A stretch of DNA of 60,180 nucleotides from Candidatus Zixiibacteriota bacterium (GTDB lineage Bacteria; Desulfobacterota; Binatia; UBA9968). The notes beneath the pieces were generated by a model, which saw nothing but the letters and a program-made list of their open reading frames with translations, did no database searches and was not told where the DNA came from. Location of the stretch: assembly GCA_035574315.1 (NCBI GenBank), contig DATLYW010000039.1:1-60180 (forward strand). The letters are read 5' to 3'. Position numbers and translations under genes: made by a program. This document shows positions 42,881 through 51,026 of the stretch, piece after piece; positions within the stretch are counted from its first letter, which is position 1; the number at the start of each line of letters is the position of its first letter.

Positions 42881-43929
42881 GGAGCCGCCTCCCCGGCCGC
42901 GGGAGCGGAGCGCGCGTCGTCGGCTCCTGCCGGCTCGTTCAGCGAGCCGCTGGATTCCGGGTCGAAGACTTGCATCGCGTTGACCTGCAGCACGAAGGTC
43001 GCCAGCGCGGCGTCGGCGGCAGTCAGGTTGCTGCGGAATTCCAGCGTGTCGAGCAGCGCACGGTCTCTTGCGAGGATGTTCCCCATGATCAACCTGAGCG
43101 CGCCCAGCAGCAGCAGATCGGTTCCGATCCAGCGCCTCCAGCCGCGTTGCCTCGGCGCGAAGAGGAAGGTTTGACTGGCGCTTCGACCGCCCGCCGAGGG
43201 GCGGTGGGTGAACAGGACCAACAGCGGCACGGGGCCGGCGCTTCCTTCCAGGGTCGCCAGGTTCCCTCCCCACGTGGTGAACGTGACGTCGACGACGTCA
43301 CCGGCGATGCGACGCAACGCGATCTGGAAGAAGCTGCGGCCTCGCAACCGGATCCGCAGGCGCAAGCGGATGCGATAGGGGTCGAGCTGCTCGGCCACGG
43401 GCGCTTCGGCGAACTCCAGCCCGTGAACGGCCTTGAAGTGATGGATATCGAGGCCGTTGCAGGTGACGACGTGCGGGTGACAGTTGATCGTCTGCGGCGG
43501 GAGCGCGACCGCGGCCAGCTGCTCGTCGCTCCATCGGGAAAAGGAGGGAATGGGGAACAACGCGCGCGGGCCGTTGAAGATCCACACGGCGCCGTACCTC
43601 TCGTCGGTGGGATAGGAGAAGGTGCGGGCGGACGGAGGGATCGCATCCAGCGACGGGGCGTGAACGCACCGGCCGCTGCGGTCGAAGGTCCAGCGGTGAA
43701 AGACGCACTGCAACCGATCTCCGATCACCTGGCCGCGCCCCAGGTCGGCGCCGAGATGCGGGCAGCGCCCGCCCAGGGCCTGGACCTTGCCGTCGCGCCC
43801 GCGATAAACGGCGACTCGCCGCCGCGCGAGCTCGCGGGAGAGCGCTCGGCCGGGGCGCACCTCGGCGGACCGGGCCACCACGTACCAGCTCTGCACCGCG
43901 ACCGCCGGATTGTTGAAGATTTCGCCCAC
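42877..43929 (-). CDS. Rieske non-haem iron oxygenase (second in operon)
   Basis: I start at GTG 43929, giving 350 residues; the longer frame lies in the upstream gene. The Rieske cluster ligands are C56, H58, C75 and H78 (CPHLGADLGRG, CVFHRW). The mononuclear iron site probably uses the histidines in CNGLDIHHFKAVHGLEF. The C-terminal part has a hydrophobic segment (WIGTDLLLLGALRLIMG), reminiscent of membrane-associated Neverland/cholesterol-desaturase-type Rieske enzymes. It would hydroxylate or desaturate a lipophilic substrate. No reductase or ferredoxin gene is in the operon. It follows the UnbU-UnbV-type gene by 17 bp. Confidence 0.88.
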   Translation of the reverse strand: MGEIFNNPAVAVQSWYVVARSAEVRPGRALSRELARRRVAVYRGRDGKVQALGGRCPHLGADLGRGQVIGDRLQCVFHRWTFDRSGRCVHAPSLDAIPPSARTFSYPTDERYGAVWIFNGPRALFPIPSFSRWSDEQLAAVALPPQTINCHPHVVTCNGLDIHHFKAVHGLEFAEAPVAEQLDPYRIRLRLRIRLRGRSFFQIALRRIAGDVVDVTFTTWGGNLATLEGSAGPVPLLVLFTHRPSAGGRSASQTFLFAPRQRGWRRWIGTDLLLLGALRLIMGNILARDRALLDTLEFRSNLTAADAALATFVLQVNAMQVFDPESSGSLNEPAGADDARSAPAAGEAAP

Positions 43930-43946
43930 GGTTCCTGCCTTACCTC

Positions 43947-46781
43947 TCAGCGCGACTGCACGATCGTATGGTAACGGTTGGCCTCCATCGGACCGACGGA
44001 GACCGGCGGCGCCCCGCACCAGGAAATCGAGACCTCCACGCTCTCGACTCCGGCTCCGAGCCCGAAGTGCTGGCGCCGCTCGCCCTGAGCCGCGAACGCG
44101 TTGACCGCATGAACCTCCCGGATCTGACGCGCCGGAGCGCCGCGCTCCGTGTAGGAGAGGACGATCCGGCTGCCGACGGCGTCGCGGTTGCACGTGACGC
44201 CGTCCCCTTCCAGGAGGAAGCCGATCCAGTGACGCGGTCGCGCCGCCGGGCCGGACGGCTTTTTCGCGTCGTAGAGCGCGTTGCGGTAGAGCTCCAGCGG
44301 CGCGTACAGGCGCGTGATCGCAACGTCCAGCGCGCCGTCGTCGTCGAAGTCGGCGAGCAGCGCGCCTCGGGACGGCGTCCGGGGCTTCCATCCCAGCCGC
44401 TCCGCGATGTCGACGAACTGCAGCCTCGAGTAGTTGCCGCGGTTCAGGTAGATCCGGTCGGCCTCTTTGCCGTTGATGCAACGCCCCCGGAGGTCCCCCC
44501 ACATGTCGGCGTACGTATGAATCTCCGGGCCGGAGCGCATGAGCTTTTCGTTGACGTACCAGTAGTCCGGACAGGTCGCGAATCGCTTGTCCAGCGAATC
44601 GTCGACCATTCCGTTCGTCTGCACGATGTCGAGCCATCCGTCGTTGTCGAGGTCTCCGAGGGCGGCGCCCCAACCGAAGCGGTGCTCGTTCAAGGCCGAG
44701 CGCTGCCATGCTTCGTCCACGAAACGGGGAACGAAGCGGTCGCGTGACGGATAGGTCATCCACAGCAAGCTTCCCTCCGCCTGCAGCGGCACGTGAACAT
44801 TGGAGACGTAGATATCGAGGAAACCGTTGCGGTCGATGTCTCCCAGCGACACGTTCATTCCCTTGTAGGTGTCGCGGCCGATGCTGCCGAACAGTCTTCC
44901 CTGGACGCGGCGAAAGCGTTTGCCGCCCTCGTTGAGATAGAGGTCGTCGGGTCCGAAGTCGTTGGCGACGTAAAGGTCCGGCCACCCGTCGTTGTTGAGG
45001 TCGCCGGAAGCCACCGCCAGGCTCCAGTGCGTCTCGGCCATTCCCAGCGCCCGGATATCCATCTTTTGAAAGCGGCCGTTCCCGAGATTGCGATACAGCG
45101 CGTTCAGTCCGCCGTTCTCGGCATTGTCCCAGCTGCTGTGCATGAACGGAAGCATGCGCCGATCGCCGGGGAACTCGGGCGCGGGGAGTCGGAAGATATT
45201 GAGGGGGTGAGGCGGCCGGTAGCGCTCCAGATAAGGATTGAGGGCGTTGGCGATGAAAAGGTCGAGCCTGCCGTCGCGATCGAAGTCCAGGAACGTCGCC
45301 GCGATACTGACGGCGTGCTCATCGATCCCCGCCGCCCGGGTGACGTCTTCGAAACCGGCCTCTCCGGTCTCGGCCAACCGGTTCCGCAGCAGCACGATCT
45401 TGCCGTAGGAGACGGTGAGCAGAAGGTCCTGGTCGCCGTCGTTGTCGTAGTCGGCAAAGACTCCTCCGGACAGCAGACCCCGCGCCGCCGGATCGCCGGC
45501 GATCTCGCGGAACGCTGGAACCTCGACGGGCTCGAAACGGAACGAGCCCAGGTTGCGATAGAGCGCCACGGGCCGGTCGGAGAACGGAGCGGTCACCAAA
45601 AGGTCGATCCGGCCGTCGTTGTCGAAGTCGGCGACCGCGGCCGCCGCTCCCGCGGAGAGCAGCCATTTGGCGACGTGGCGGACACGGGCGTCGGCGCGAT
45701 CGAGGAGCGCCCCGTCGCGTCGCGAGCTGATCCCGGAATCGGCCGGGGCGACGGGCGTCAGGAGAAAGGCCGGCGCGCCCGCAGCGATGCCGGGACGGAC
45801 GAGATGGCGGTAGGCCAGAAGCAGCGCCGCGCCCGCCAGCCCGACGGTGACGAGCGGTCTCCACGTCGCCCAGCGGAAGACGGCGCGGGAGAAAAGAGCC
45901 CCCCAGCCGCGCGACCGCAGCCGTCGGCAGTGCAGCCAGAGGAAGCGCGCGGTGGCCACTATGAACGCGGCGTAGAAGAACGTATAGAGGCTGGTCAGCG
46001 TGTGGAGGTAGAGGTCGACCAGGACGAGCGCCAGGGCCAGACCGATCTGCTGCCGGGGAGCGGCCGGCGACGTTTGCGGGTCGGTGATCATGTAGAAGAC
46101 GAATATGAAGAACGGGGCGGAGGTGAGCGTGCCCAGCAGGAGAGCCTCCGGAGGGAGGTACCACCGCATGATATAGGCGCGCAAAGCGATCTGGACGAGA
46201 TAGAAGGAGAGGAACGAGATGATCAGAGGGTTGCGGCCGATTCGGAAAACGAAAAGGCTCAGCGCGGCCGTGGCGATGAAGGCCGACATCGCCCACGTGC
46301 CGCCCCACTGGTAGGCGGGAGCGGTGGTGATCAGGTCGCCCCCCGCCAGCAGCGAGACCGCGACGCCGAACATCGAGGGATTGTAGACGTGGCGGCCCTC
46401 GAAGGTAAAGACGTATTTCGAACCGATGGCCAGGAAAACCGGGAGGAAGAGAAGGTAGTTGTTGTGGGCGTAGTTGAGGAGCAGGGCGAGCGAAAGGCCG
46501 GTGATGTAAGCGCTGAGCGGAAACACGCGCGCGCCCCGCAGCAGGTAGCAGAGCGCCGAATCGAAAAGACAGGAAGCGCCCACCGTGAGCAGGATCTGCA
46601 GGGGCGTGCGGTTGAAGCGGAGAACCGTGCAGCCGAGAACGGCATACAAAGTCAGGATCGCCGCGAAAGGAATGCGCGGGTCGCCCGGCAGGGGAAGAGC
46701 CCAGCCGCCGCGCAAGGGACGCGGCACCGCGGGAGGGCCCGGTGTTCGCTCGGTCACAAGGAACGACTCGGCGCGCTCCAT
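43947..46781 (-). CDS. Fusion of an RnfD/UnbU-like membrane domain with an FG-GAP/ASPIC-UnbV domain
   Basis: The 944-residue protein has two parts. Residues about 38-330 contain roughly ten helices with RnfD/NqrB-like signatures (SKYVFTFEGRHVYNPSMFGVAVSLL, FYMITDPQTSPAAPRQQ). The SGAT motif that carries covalent FMN in NqrB/RnfD is not visible. From about 340 a periplasmic part has seven DxDxDG-type calcium-binding blades (DFDNDGRIDLL, DYDNDGDQDLL, DFDRDGRLDLF, DLNNDGWPDLY, DIDRNGFLDIY, DLDNDGWLDIV, DFDDDGALDVA). It ends with the ASPIC/UnbV module (AVGSRIVLSY, VNAFAAQGERRQHFGLGAGVESVEVSISW). UnbU and UnbV are separate proteins in enediyne loci, where their chemistry is not settled. The fusion sits in a lipid-modification operon without a polyketide synthase. 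Confidence 0.9.
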   Translation of the reverse strand: MERAESFLVTERTPGPPAVPRPLRGGWALPLPGDPRIPFAAILTLYAVLGCTVLRFNRTPLQILLTVGASCLFDSALCYLLRGARVFPLSAYITGLSLALLLNYAHNNYLLFLPVFLAIGSKYVFTFEGRHVYNPSMFGVAVSLLAGGDLITTAPAYQWGGTWAMSAFIATAALSLFVFRIGRNPLIISFLSFYLVQIALRAYIMRWYLPPEALLLGTLTSAPFFIFVFYMITDPQTSPAAPRQQIGLALALVLVDLYLHTLTSLYTFFYAAFIVATARFLWLHCRRLRSRGWGALFSRAVFRWATWRPLVTVGLAGAALLLAYRHLVRPGIAAGAPAFLLTPVAPADSGISSRRDGALLDRADARVRHVAKWLLSAGAAAAVADFDNDGRIDLLVTAPFSDRPVALYRNLGSFRFEPVEVPAFREIAGDPAARGLLSGGVFADYDNDGDQDLLLTVSYGKIVLLRNRLAETGEAGFEDVTRAAGIDEHAVSIAATFLDFDRDGRLDLFIANALNPYLERYRPPHPLNIFRLPAPEFPGDRRMLPFMHSSWDNAENGGLNALYRNLGNGRFQKMDIRALGMAETHWSLAVASGDLNNDGWPDLYVANDFGPDDLYLNEGGKRFRRVQGRLFGSIGRDTYKGMNVSLGDIDRNGFLDIYVSNVHVPLQAEGSLLWMTYPSRDRFVPRFVDEAWQRSALNEHRFGWGAALGDLDNDGWLDIVQTNGMVDDSLDKRFATCPDYWYVNEKLMRSGPEIHTYADMWGDLRGRCINGKEADRIYLNRGNYSRLQFVDIAERLGWKPRTPSRGALLADFDDDGALDVAITRLYAPLELYRNALYDAKKPSGPAARPRHWIGFLLEGDGVTCNRDAVGSRIVLSYTERGAPARQIREVHAVNAFAAQGERRQHFGLGAGVESVEVSISWCGAPPVSVGPMEANRYHTIVQSR

Positions 46782-46790
46782 CCGAGGCCT

Positions 46791-47906
46791 CTAAAAGGCG
46801 GCCGCCTCGACGTAGGGAACCCTGCGGTCCAGCGCCCGCACAGCGCGTTGGTCGAAACAGACGACGAAAAGACGCGCCGCAAAAGGCGTCGAGCAGTAAT
46901 CCCGGAGGGCGGCCGTCAGCGGGTCGCGTTCGTGCAGCCCGAGGACGAAATAATCGTATCCGGCGCCGACATGATCGTTGTACAACCGCCTGAGCAGCGC
47001 GGCAAAGACCACGAGATCGTCGTCGTCGACCGCGATGAAGCTGGCGTGAAAGAAACGCAGCTCTGTTCCCGGGGGCGGATAGACCGGCCCGCCCGTCAAT
47101 CGGGCGGCAAAGTTCAGGGCCGGCCTAAGCGCGAGGAGCCTTTTGGCGTACCCTGTCACGACCGCTTGCTTGAAAGAGGACTGGTCCCATTTCCCGAGGA
47201 CGCCGCGGATCTTTCCGCCCCGCAACGCCACATAGAAGTCCTCGACGCGAAATCCTCTCGTCGCCGGCGCTTCGTCAGCGTCCGCCGAGCGAAAATCGGC
47301 GACCGCGTAGCACGGAGCGAACTGCCTGCGCCGGTGATTTCGATTGATACAGTCCACGATTTCCGGAAGAAGATCCACAGTGCCGCGCCGGATCTCGACG
47401 CCGGCCGGGCCGGCCGGCTTGCGGCGCCGCAGGTTGACGGCGGGCGACAGCACGCGTCCGAAGTCCCGGTAGGGCGGTATCCCCGCCCGCCCGGCGGCGA
47501 GCGTTTGCAGCGCGTGCCGGTTGCCTTCCGCGATCACCGTGAAGTAGATCTCGGTCCGGCCGTCTCGATCGAGCTCGTTCAGGTGACGGTAGGCTCTGGC
47601 GACCAGCGGGCCGCCCCTGTACGGCGGCGCCAGACGGAGATCCGCCAAGTAACCGACGGGTGCAACCGCGCCGTTCAGGAACCCGGGGCGGACCGCCCGA
47701 GTGCCGACGCCGACCACTTCGCTCGTCAGCGTGTCGCGCGCCGCGACGACTTGATAGAAGGGTCCCTGGACGCGTGATGCGTGGAAGTAGCTCGGCTCGC
47801 GGCGAAACGAGATCTTGATTTCCCCGTCCATCTCCGTTTCCGCGAACAACCGCCTCAGGGAAAGGTCGTGCTCTGCTCCGGCGAGCTCGAACGCGAAGCG
47901 GCTCAT
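46791..47906 (-). CDS. GNAT-like acyltransferase family protein (larger)
   Basis: The 371-residue protein begins at ATG 47906, overlapping the GH3 stop by 4 bp. The first half resembles a GNAT fold: VGVGTRAVRPGFLNGAVAPVGYLADLRLAPPYRGGPLVARAYRHL, with the strand-loop-helix expected for acyl-CoA binding. It continues IYFTVIAEGNRHALQTL. The second half (EDFYVALRGGKIRGVLGKWDQSSFKQAVVTGY, HASFIAVDDDDLVVFAALLRRLYNDHVGAGYDYFVLGLHERDPL) may be a second GNAT-like lobe. The substrate is unknown. It is followed 9 bp later by the UnbU-UnbV fusion gene, which suggests that the two act on the same product. Confidence 0.72.
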   Translation of the reverse strand: MSRFAFELAGAEHDLSLRRLFAETEMDGEIKISFRREPSYFHASRVQGPFYQVVAARDTLTSEVVGVGTRAVRPGFLNGAVAPVGYLADLRLAPPYRGGPLVARAYRHLNELDRDGRTEIYFTVIAEGNRHALQTLAAGRAGIPPYRDFGRVLSPAVNLRRRKPAGPAGVEIRRGTVDLLPEIVDCINRNHRRRQFAPCYAVADFRSADADEAPATRGFRVEDFYVALRGGKIRGVLGKWDQSSFKQAVVTGYAKRLLALRPALNFAARLTGGPVYPPPGTELRFFHASFIAVDDDDLVVFAALLRRLYNDHVGAGYDYFVLGLHERDPLTAALRDYCSTPFAARLFVVCFDQRAVRALDRRVPYVEAAAF

Positions 47907-49582
47907 GGATTTTCCCCCGCGACGACGTCCGCGCCGGCCGGCCGGAACCATTGCCGCCAGCCCGTCGCGCAGTGCAGCGCGGTCGGCTTGACATCGCCGG
48001 CGCGCTGGCCGAGCGTCAGGCAGCGCTCCAGGTAGATGCGCGCGGCCCCGCCGCTCACGAGCACGGCCCGTGCCGGGGCGAGCTGTCCCAGCTCCCGGCA
48101 GTAACGGTAATGCGGCGAGTCCTTGAGCCTCGCTTCGAGGCGGGCGCCGAGCGACTCGATCGGAGGGTCGGAGAACCCGGGCGCTTCGACGAAAAGGACG
48201 TAGCCGGGCGGCCGGCCCCATTCAGGCGCCATCATGGCGAACGACGGCCGCAGGCCGACCTGCTCGAACAGCTCGCGGAGGATTTTCCGGACGTAGGCCT
48301 CGTGGAGCTTTTCGCCGCAAAGGTCCGAGACCAGATCTTCCTTGCCGATGAATTCGACGAGAGGCGTCTCGAGGATGCGGCCGACCACCTGCACCCGGTC
48401 GCCGAGCCGGTAGCGGTACAGCCCTCCCCCGGTGGTCAGCACGACGGAGTACGTCTTGCCCGGCGTCAGCTTGTGGGCCAGCAAAGGGGTCGCTCCGGGC
48501 CGGTCGCCGTCGATGAATTCGAGAAAATGGGAGGTGAGGGCGGGCGCCGCTCCGGCATGCCCCGTCAACGGGATCGAAACCACTCCCTCGGTGGCGATCA
48601 GGCCCTTGGGCTGAATCACGGCGTGCGGAAAAAACTCCCGCATCTCCGGCACGAACAGCTTCGCGCCGGCGCTGGTCCAGCAACTGACCACGGCAAGCCC
48701 GGGCCAGACGAGAGAAGGAACCAGACGGGCGGGCTGTTCGAAGGCTCGCTCGAGCTCCGCGGCCCGTTCGGGGTTGGCCCGGAGCCTGCGGCAGAGCGTT
48801 TCTCGAAGCGGATCGGGAAGCGGAACGGGAGGAGTGAGCTGGCCCCGCCTCACATCCTCGATCAGCCGTTCCGCGTGCTCGAGAAGATAACGGATCAGCA
48901 AGGTGAGAAAGCTCGGGTTCCAGACGGACACGAAAGCGAGCCGCTTTTCCTCGAGCAGGAACCGCAACGTGACGTAGCGGCTGCTCGAAAGGTCCGGGAT
49001 CGCCGGGAGCTCGGGAGGAGCCGCCAGAATCCGCCGCAGCAGCCAGCGGTCCCGACCGCCGAAGTACTCGGTTTCGTCGTCGAAGCCGACCGGCAAGCCG
49101 CCGGGCGTGACTTCGCGCTCCCGCGCGGCGGGGCTCACGGACCAGTAGGCTTTCCCGATCATCATCGCCGGATGATGGCTGTAGAGATCGATCATCCAGG
49201 CCGCCACCGCCCGCCGGAACTGACGCTTGAGAGCCGCGGTGTACGGGATATATTTCGCCGCGGCCGACGAACCGGTCGTCTTCTCGAAAGCGACGACCGG
49301 CGCGCTGGTGAGAACGCCGCTCCGGCCCTTTTTGACCGCGTCGATGTCTTCCTCGAGATCGCCGTACGAAACGATGGGAACCGCGGTCTGATAGTCGCGG
49401 ACGGAACGGATGCGGGAAAAGCCGTGCCGCTTCCCGTACTCGCAGTCCTGGTTGGCGCGCAGGATGGACAGCAAGAGGTCTTCTTGCGCCCGAAGCGGCG
49501 TTTGCAAGGCGCGCCGCAGCCCGCGGGCCGCCGCAACCCCCGAGCAAAGCCACAGCGAGTTCGCCAGCAGAAGCGGGATCAT
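47903..49582 (-). CDS. GH3-family acyl-adenylating amide synthetase
   Basis: From ATG 49582 the protein has 559 residues, the usual GH3 size. ATP/AMP motif I is FEKTTGSSAAAKYIPYT (99-115), motif II is LIATEGVVSIPL, and motif III is YRYRLGDRVQVVGR. Plant GH3 enzymes adenylate jasmonate or auxin and couple it to amino acids. Bacterial GH3 proteins are little studied. By analogy this one would activate a carboxylic acid and form an amide or thioester. It overlaps both neighbours, GNAT-like genes, by 4 bp each, so stoichiometric production is likely. A hydrophobic first helix (LLLANSLWLCSGVAAARGL) may attach it to the membrane. Confidence 0.9.
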   Translation of the reverse strand: MIPLLLANSLWLCSGVAAARGLRRALQTPLRAQEDLLLSILRANQDCEYGKRHGFSRIRSVRDYQTAVPIVSYGDLEEDIDAVKKGRSGVLTSAPVVAFEKTTGSSAAAKYIPYTAALKRQFRRAVAAWMIDLYSHHPAMMIGKAYWSVSPAAREREVTPGGLPVGFDDETEYFGGRDRWLLRRILAAPPELPAIPDLSSSRYVTLRFLLEEKRLAFVSVWNPSFLTLLIRYLLEHAERLIEDVRRGQLTPPVPLPDPLRETLCRRLRANPERAAELERAFEQPARLVPSLVWPGLAVVSCWTSAGAKLFVPEMREFFPHAVIQPKGLIATEGVVSIPLTGHAGAAPALTSHFLEFIDGDRPGATPLLAHKLTPGKTYSVVLTTGGGLYRYRLGDRVQVVGRILETPLVEFIGKEDLVSDLCGEKLHEAYVRKILRELFEQVGLRPSFAMMAPEWGRPPGYVLFVEAPGFSDPPIESLGARLEARLKDSPHYRYCRELGQLAPARAVLVSGGAARIYLERCLTLGQRAGDVKPTALHCATGWRQWFRPAGADVVAGENP

Positions 49583-50340
49583 CTCTGTTCCCCCTCGGCC
49601 GCGGCGGACGCGGCGCGCGCCAGAGCCGCCTCCACGTCGCGCCGGGCGATGGAGCGCATGTTGGCCGGGGAAATCTCGGCAACGCAGACGAGCTCGCTTC
49701 CCTCCCGGTAACGCGGGTTGCGGCGCACGAAAAACTGGACATGAGGGTTCGCCAGGTGCCGCGGGGTCGCATCGAGCGCCTGCTTGACTCGGTCGTGGTC
49801 GCCGCGGTGCTCGACGAGCCCGGTCGCGGCGTTGAACTCCCGAGGATACCGCGTCGTTCCCAAGACGTGGATCAGGCGGCGCGCGAACGCCGGCGTCGGG
49901 CGATCGTACCGGGGATAAAAGGTGCGGAAAAAACAGGGAAGGTAAAGGTAGGTGCGATAGCCTTTGGAGGTCAGGAACCAGTAGAGCGGCAGGTCCGCCC
50001 TGCGCGCCTTGATTTCGCCGGCCAGGCGGCACCAGGAGCGCACCAGCTCTTGAGTGCCCCAGTAGCGCGGATCGATCACGGTGTCGCCCGAAAACAATGC
50101 GCGGACGGGCGTCCCGTCCACCTCGACATCGATGATCGTCTGCGTCGAGAAGCCGACCACGGCGAGCGACGCCGGATCCCGCAGCAAGATCACCCAGTGC
50201 TTCTCCTTCAGATCGGCCTCGAAGCGCGCGGGGTCCGAGCCGTCGTAACACCGTTCGTAGATCCGGTAAAGCGCCGCGACGTCGCCCGCGCACAGCGAGC
50301 TCACGGCCGCGGTTTCCGACGAAAGTCTCCTGGAGCTCAT
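49579..50340 (-). CDS. GNAT-like acyl-CoA N-acyltransferase family protein (smaller)
   Basis: The 253-residue protein starts at ATG 50340 and overlaps both neighbours by 4 bp. It reads like a divergent GNAT: AALYRIYERCYDG, HWVILLRDPASLAVVGFSTQTIIDVEVDGTPVRALFSGDTVIDPRYWGTQELVRSWCRLAGEI, then PLYWFLTSKGYRTYLYLPCFFRTFYPRYD. The canonical Q/RxxGxG/A acetyl-CoA loop is degenerate. The length and the aromatic-rich tail differ from simple acetyltransferases and may accommodate a long acyl chain. The function is inferred only from fold and context. Confidence 0.65.
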   Translation of the reverse strand: MSSRRLSSETAAVSSLCAGDVAALYRIYERCYDGSDPARFEADLKEKHWVILLRDPASLAVVGFSTQTIIDVEVDGTPVRALFSGDTVIDPRYWGTQELVRSWCRLAGEIKARRADLPLYWFLTSKGYRTYLYLPCFFRTFYPRYDRPTPAFARRLIHVLGTTRYPREFNAATGLVEHRGDHDRVKQALDATPRHLANPHVQFFVRRNPRYREGSELVCVAEISPANMRSIARRDVEAALARAASAAAEGEQR

Positions 50341-51026
50341 GGGGCCCGGTCCCGGCGAAGAGGAAAGAGAGCGTCCCGGCATCTCCAGAACGTGCGCAGC
50401 AGATCGGGAACCAAAAACGTGACCGCCGCCCAGGTGAGCGCATTGATGGTCGAAAAGACCGGGTCCGTGCTCGCGAAATAAATGCCGATTTTTCCTCCCG
50501 TGGCCCGGTAAAAGAGCCATGCGAAAAGCATCTCGCAGAACAGCCCGACTCGGAGCGAGGTCAGGAACCGGAAGGCCGCCGCGTCGACCGCGCCCCGGAG
50601 GCTTGCCGGGTCGTTCCGCGTTCGGCGGGCCAGGAGCGTAACGAGGACGACGTGCGCGAGGTCGTGAGCGATGCCGTAGGGCGGGATCCACGACACGACG
50701 ACGTAGAGCATCCACAGCTCGGCCAGACCGCGAGCGGCGAAGCTTGCGAGATGCACGCCATAGACCCGCCGCAGCGCGGGCGATACCCGGGGCGAGAGCA
50801 CGAGCAGCAGCGGAAGCACGAACCACGCGAGGACAGCATAGTCCAGCCAGAGGAGCTTGGCGACGGACATTTTCCCGCCGATCTGGCCCGCATAGTTCTG
50901 CCGATAGTAGAACAGCAACGATCCGGCGAGAAGCGCGGCGATCGGGACGAGCCCCGTGAGCTTGCGGCGCCGCGCCCAGGCCCGCGGCCTCCCCGCGGGC
51001 GACGAGTCAGAAACGGAGGACAACAT
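50337..51026 (-). CDS. Integral membrane protein of unknown family
   Basis: The 229-residue protein has about six helices (LTGLVPIAALLAGSLLFYY, LLWLDYAVLAWFVLPLLLVLS, GLAELWMLYVVVSWIPPYG, DLAHVVLVTLLA, GLFCEMLFAWLFYRATGG, TINALTWAAVTFLVPDLLR). Notable residues are a conserved-looking GIAHDLAH in the fourth helix, which could bind a metal or haem. No family was recognised. Its start overlaps the end of the first Rieske gene by 20 bp and its stop overlaps the small GNAT-like gene by 4 bp. An electron-transfer or product-export role is possible but unsupported. Confidence 0.7.
   Translation of the reverse strand: MLSSVSDSSPAGRPRAWARRRKLTGLVPIAALLAGSLLFYYRQNYAGQIGGKMSVAKLLWLDYAVLAWFVLPLLLVLSPRVSPALRRVYGVHLASFAARGLAELWMLYVVVSWIPPYGIAHDLAHVVLVTLLARRTRNDPASLRGAVDAAAFRFLTSLRVGLFCEMLFAWLFYRATGGKIGIYFASTDPVFSTINALTWAAVTFLVPDLLRTFWRCRDALFPLRRDRAP

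Noticed and set aside
42877..44985. A 702-codon form of the second Rieske oxygenase
   Set aside because: The extra N-terminal part lies in the wrong frame of the UnbU-UnbV gene. GTG 43929 gives a normal-length protein with AGGTAAGG upstream.
44793..47777. A 994-codon open frame on the plus strand opposite the RnfD-UnbV fusion and the GNAT-like gene
   Set aside because: Its translation is Arg/Glu/Gly/Val-rich without any domain and mirrors the minus-strand coding sequence. Long antisense frames are expected at this G+C content.
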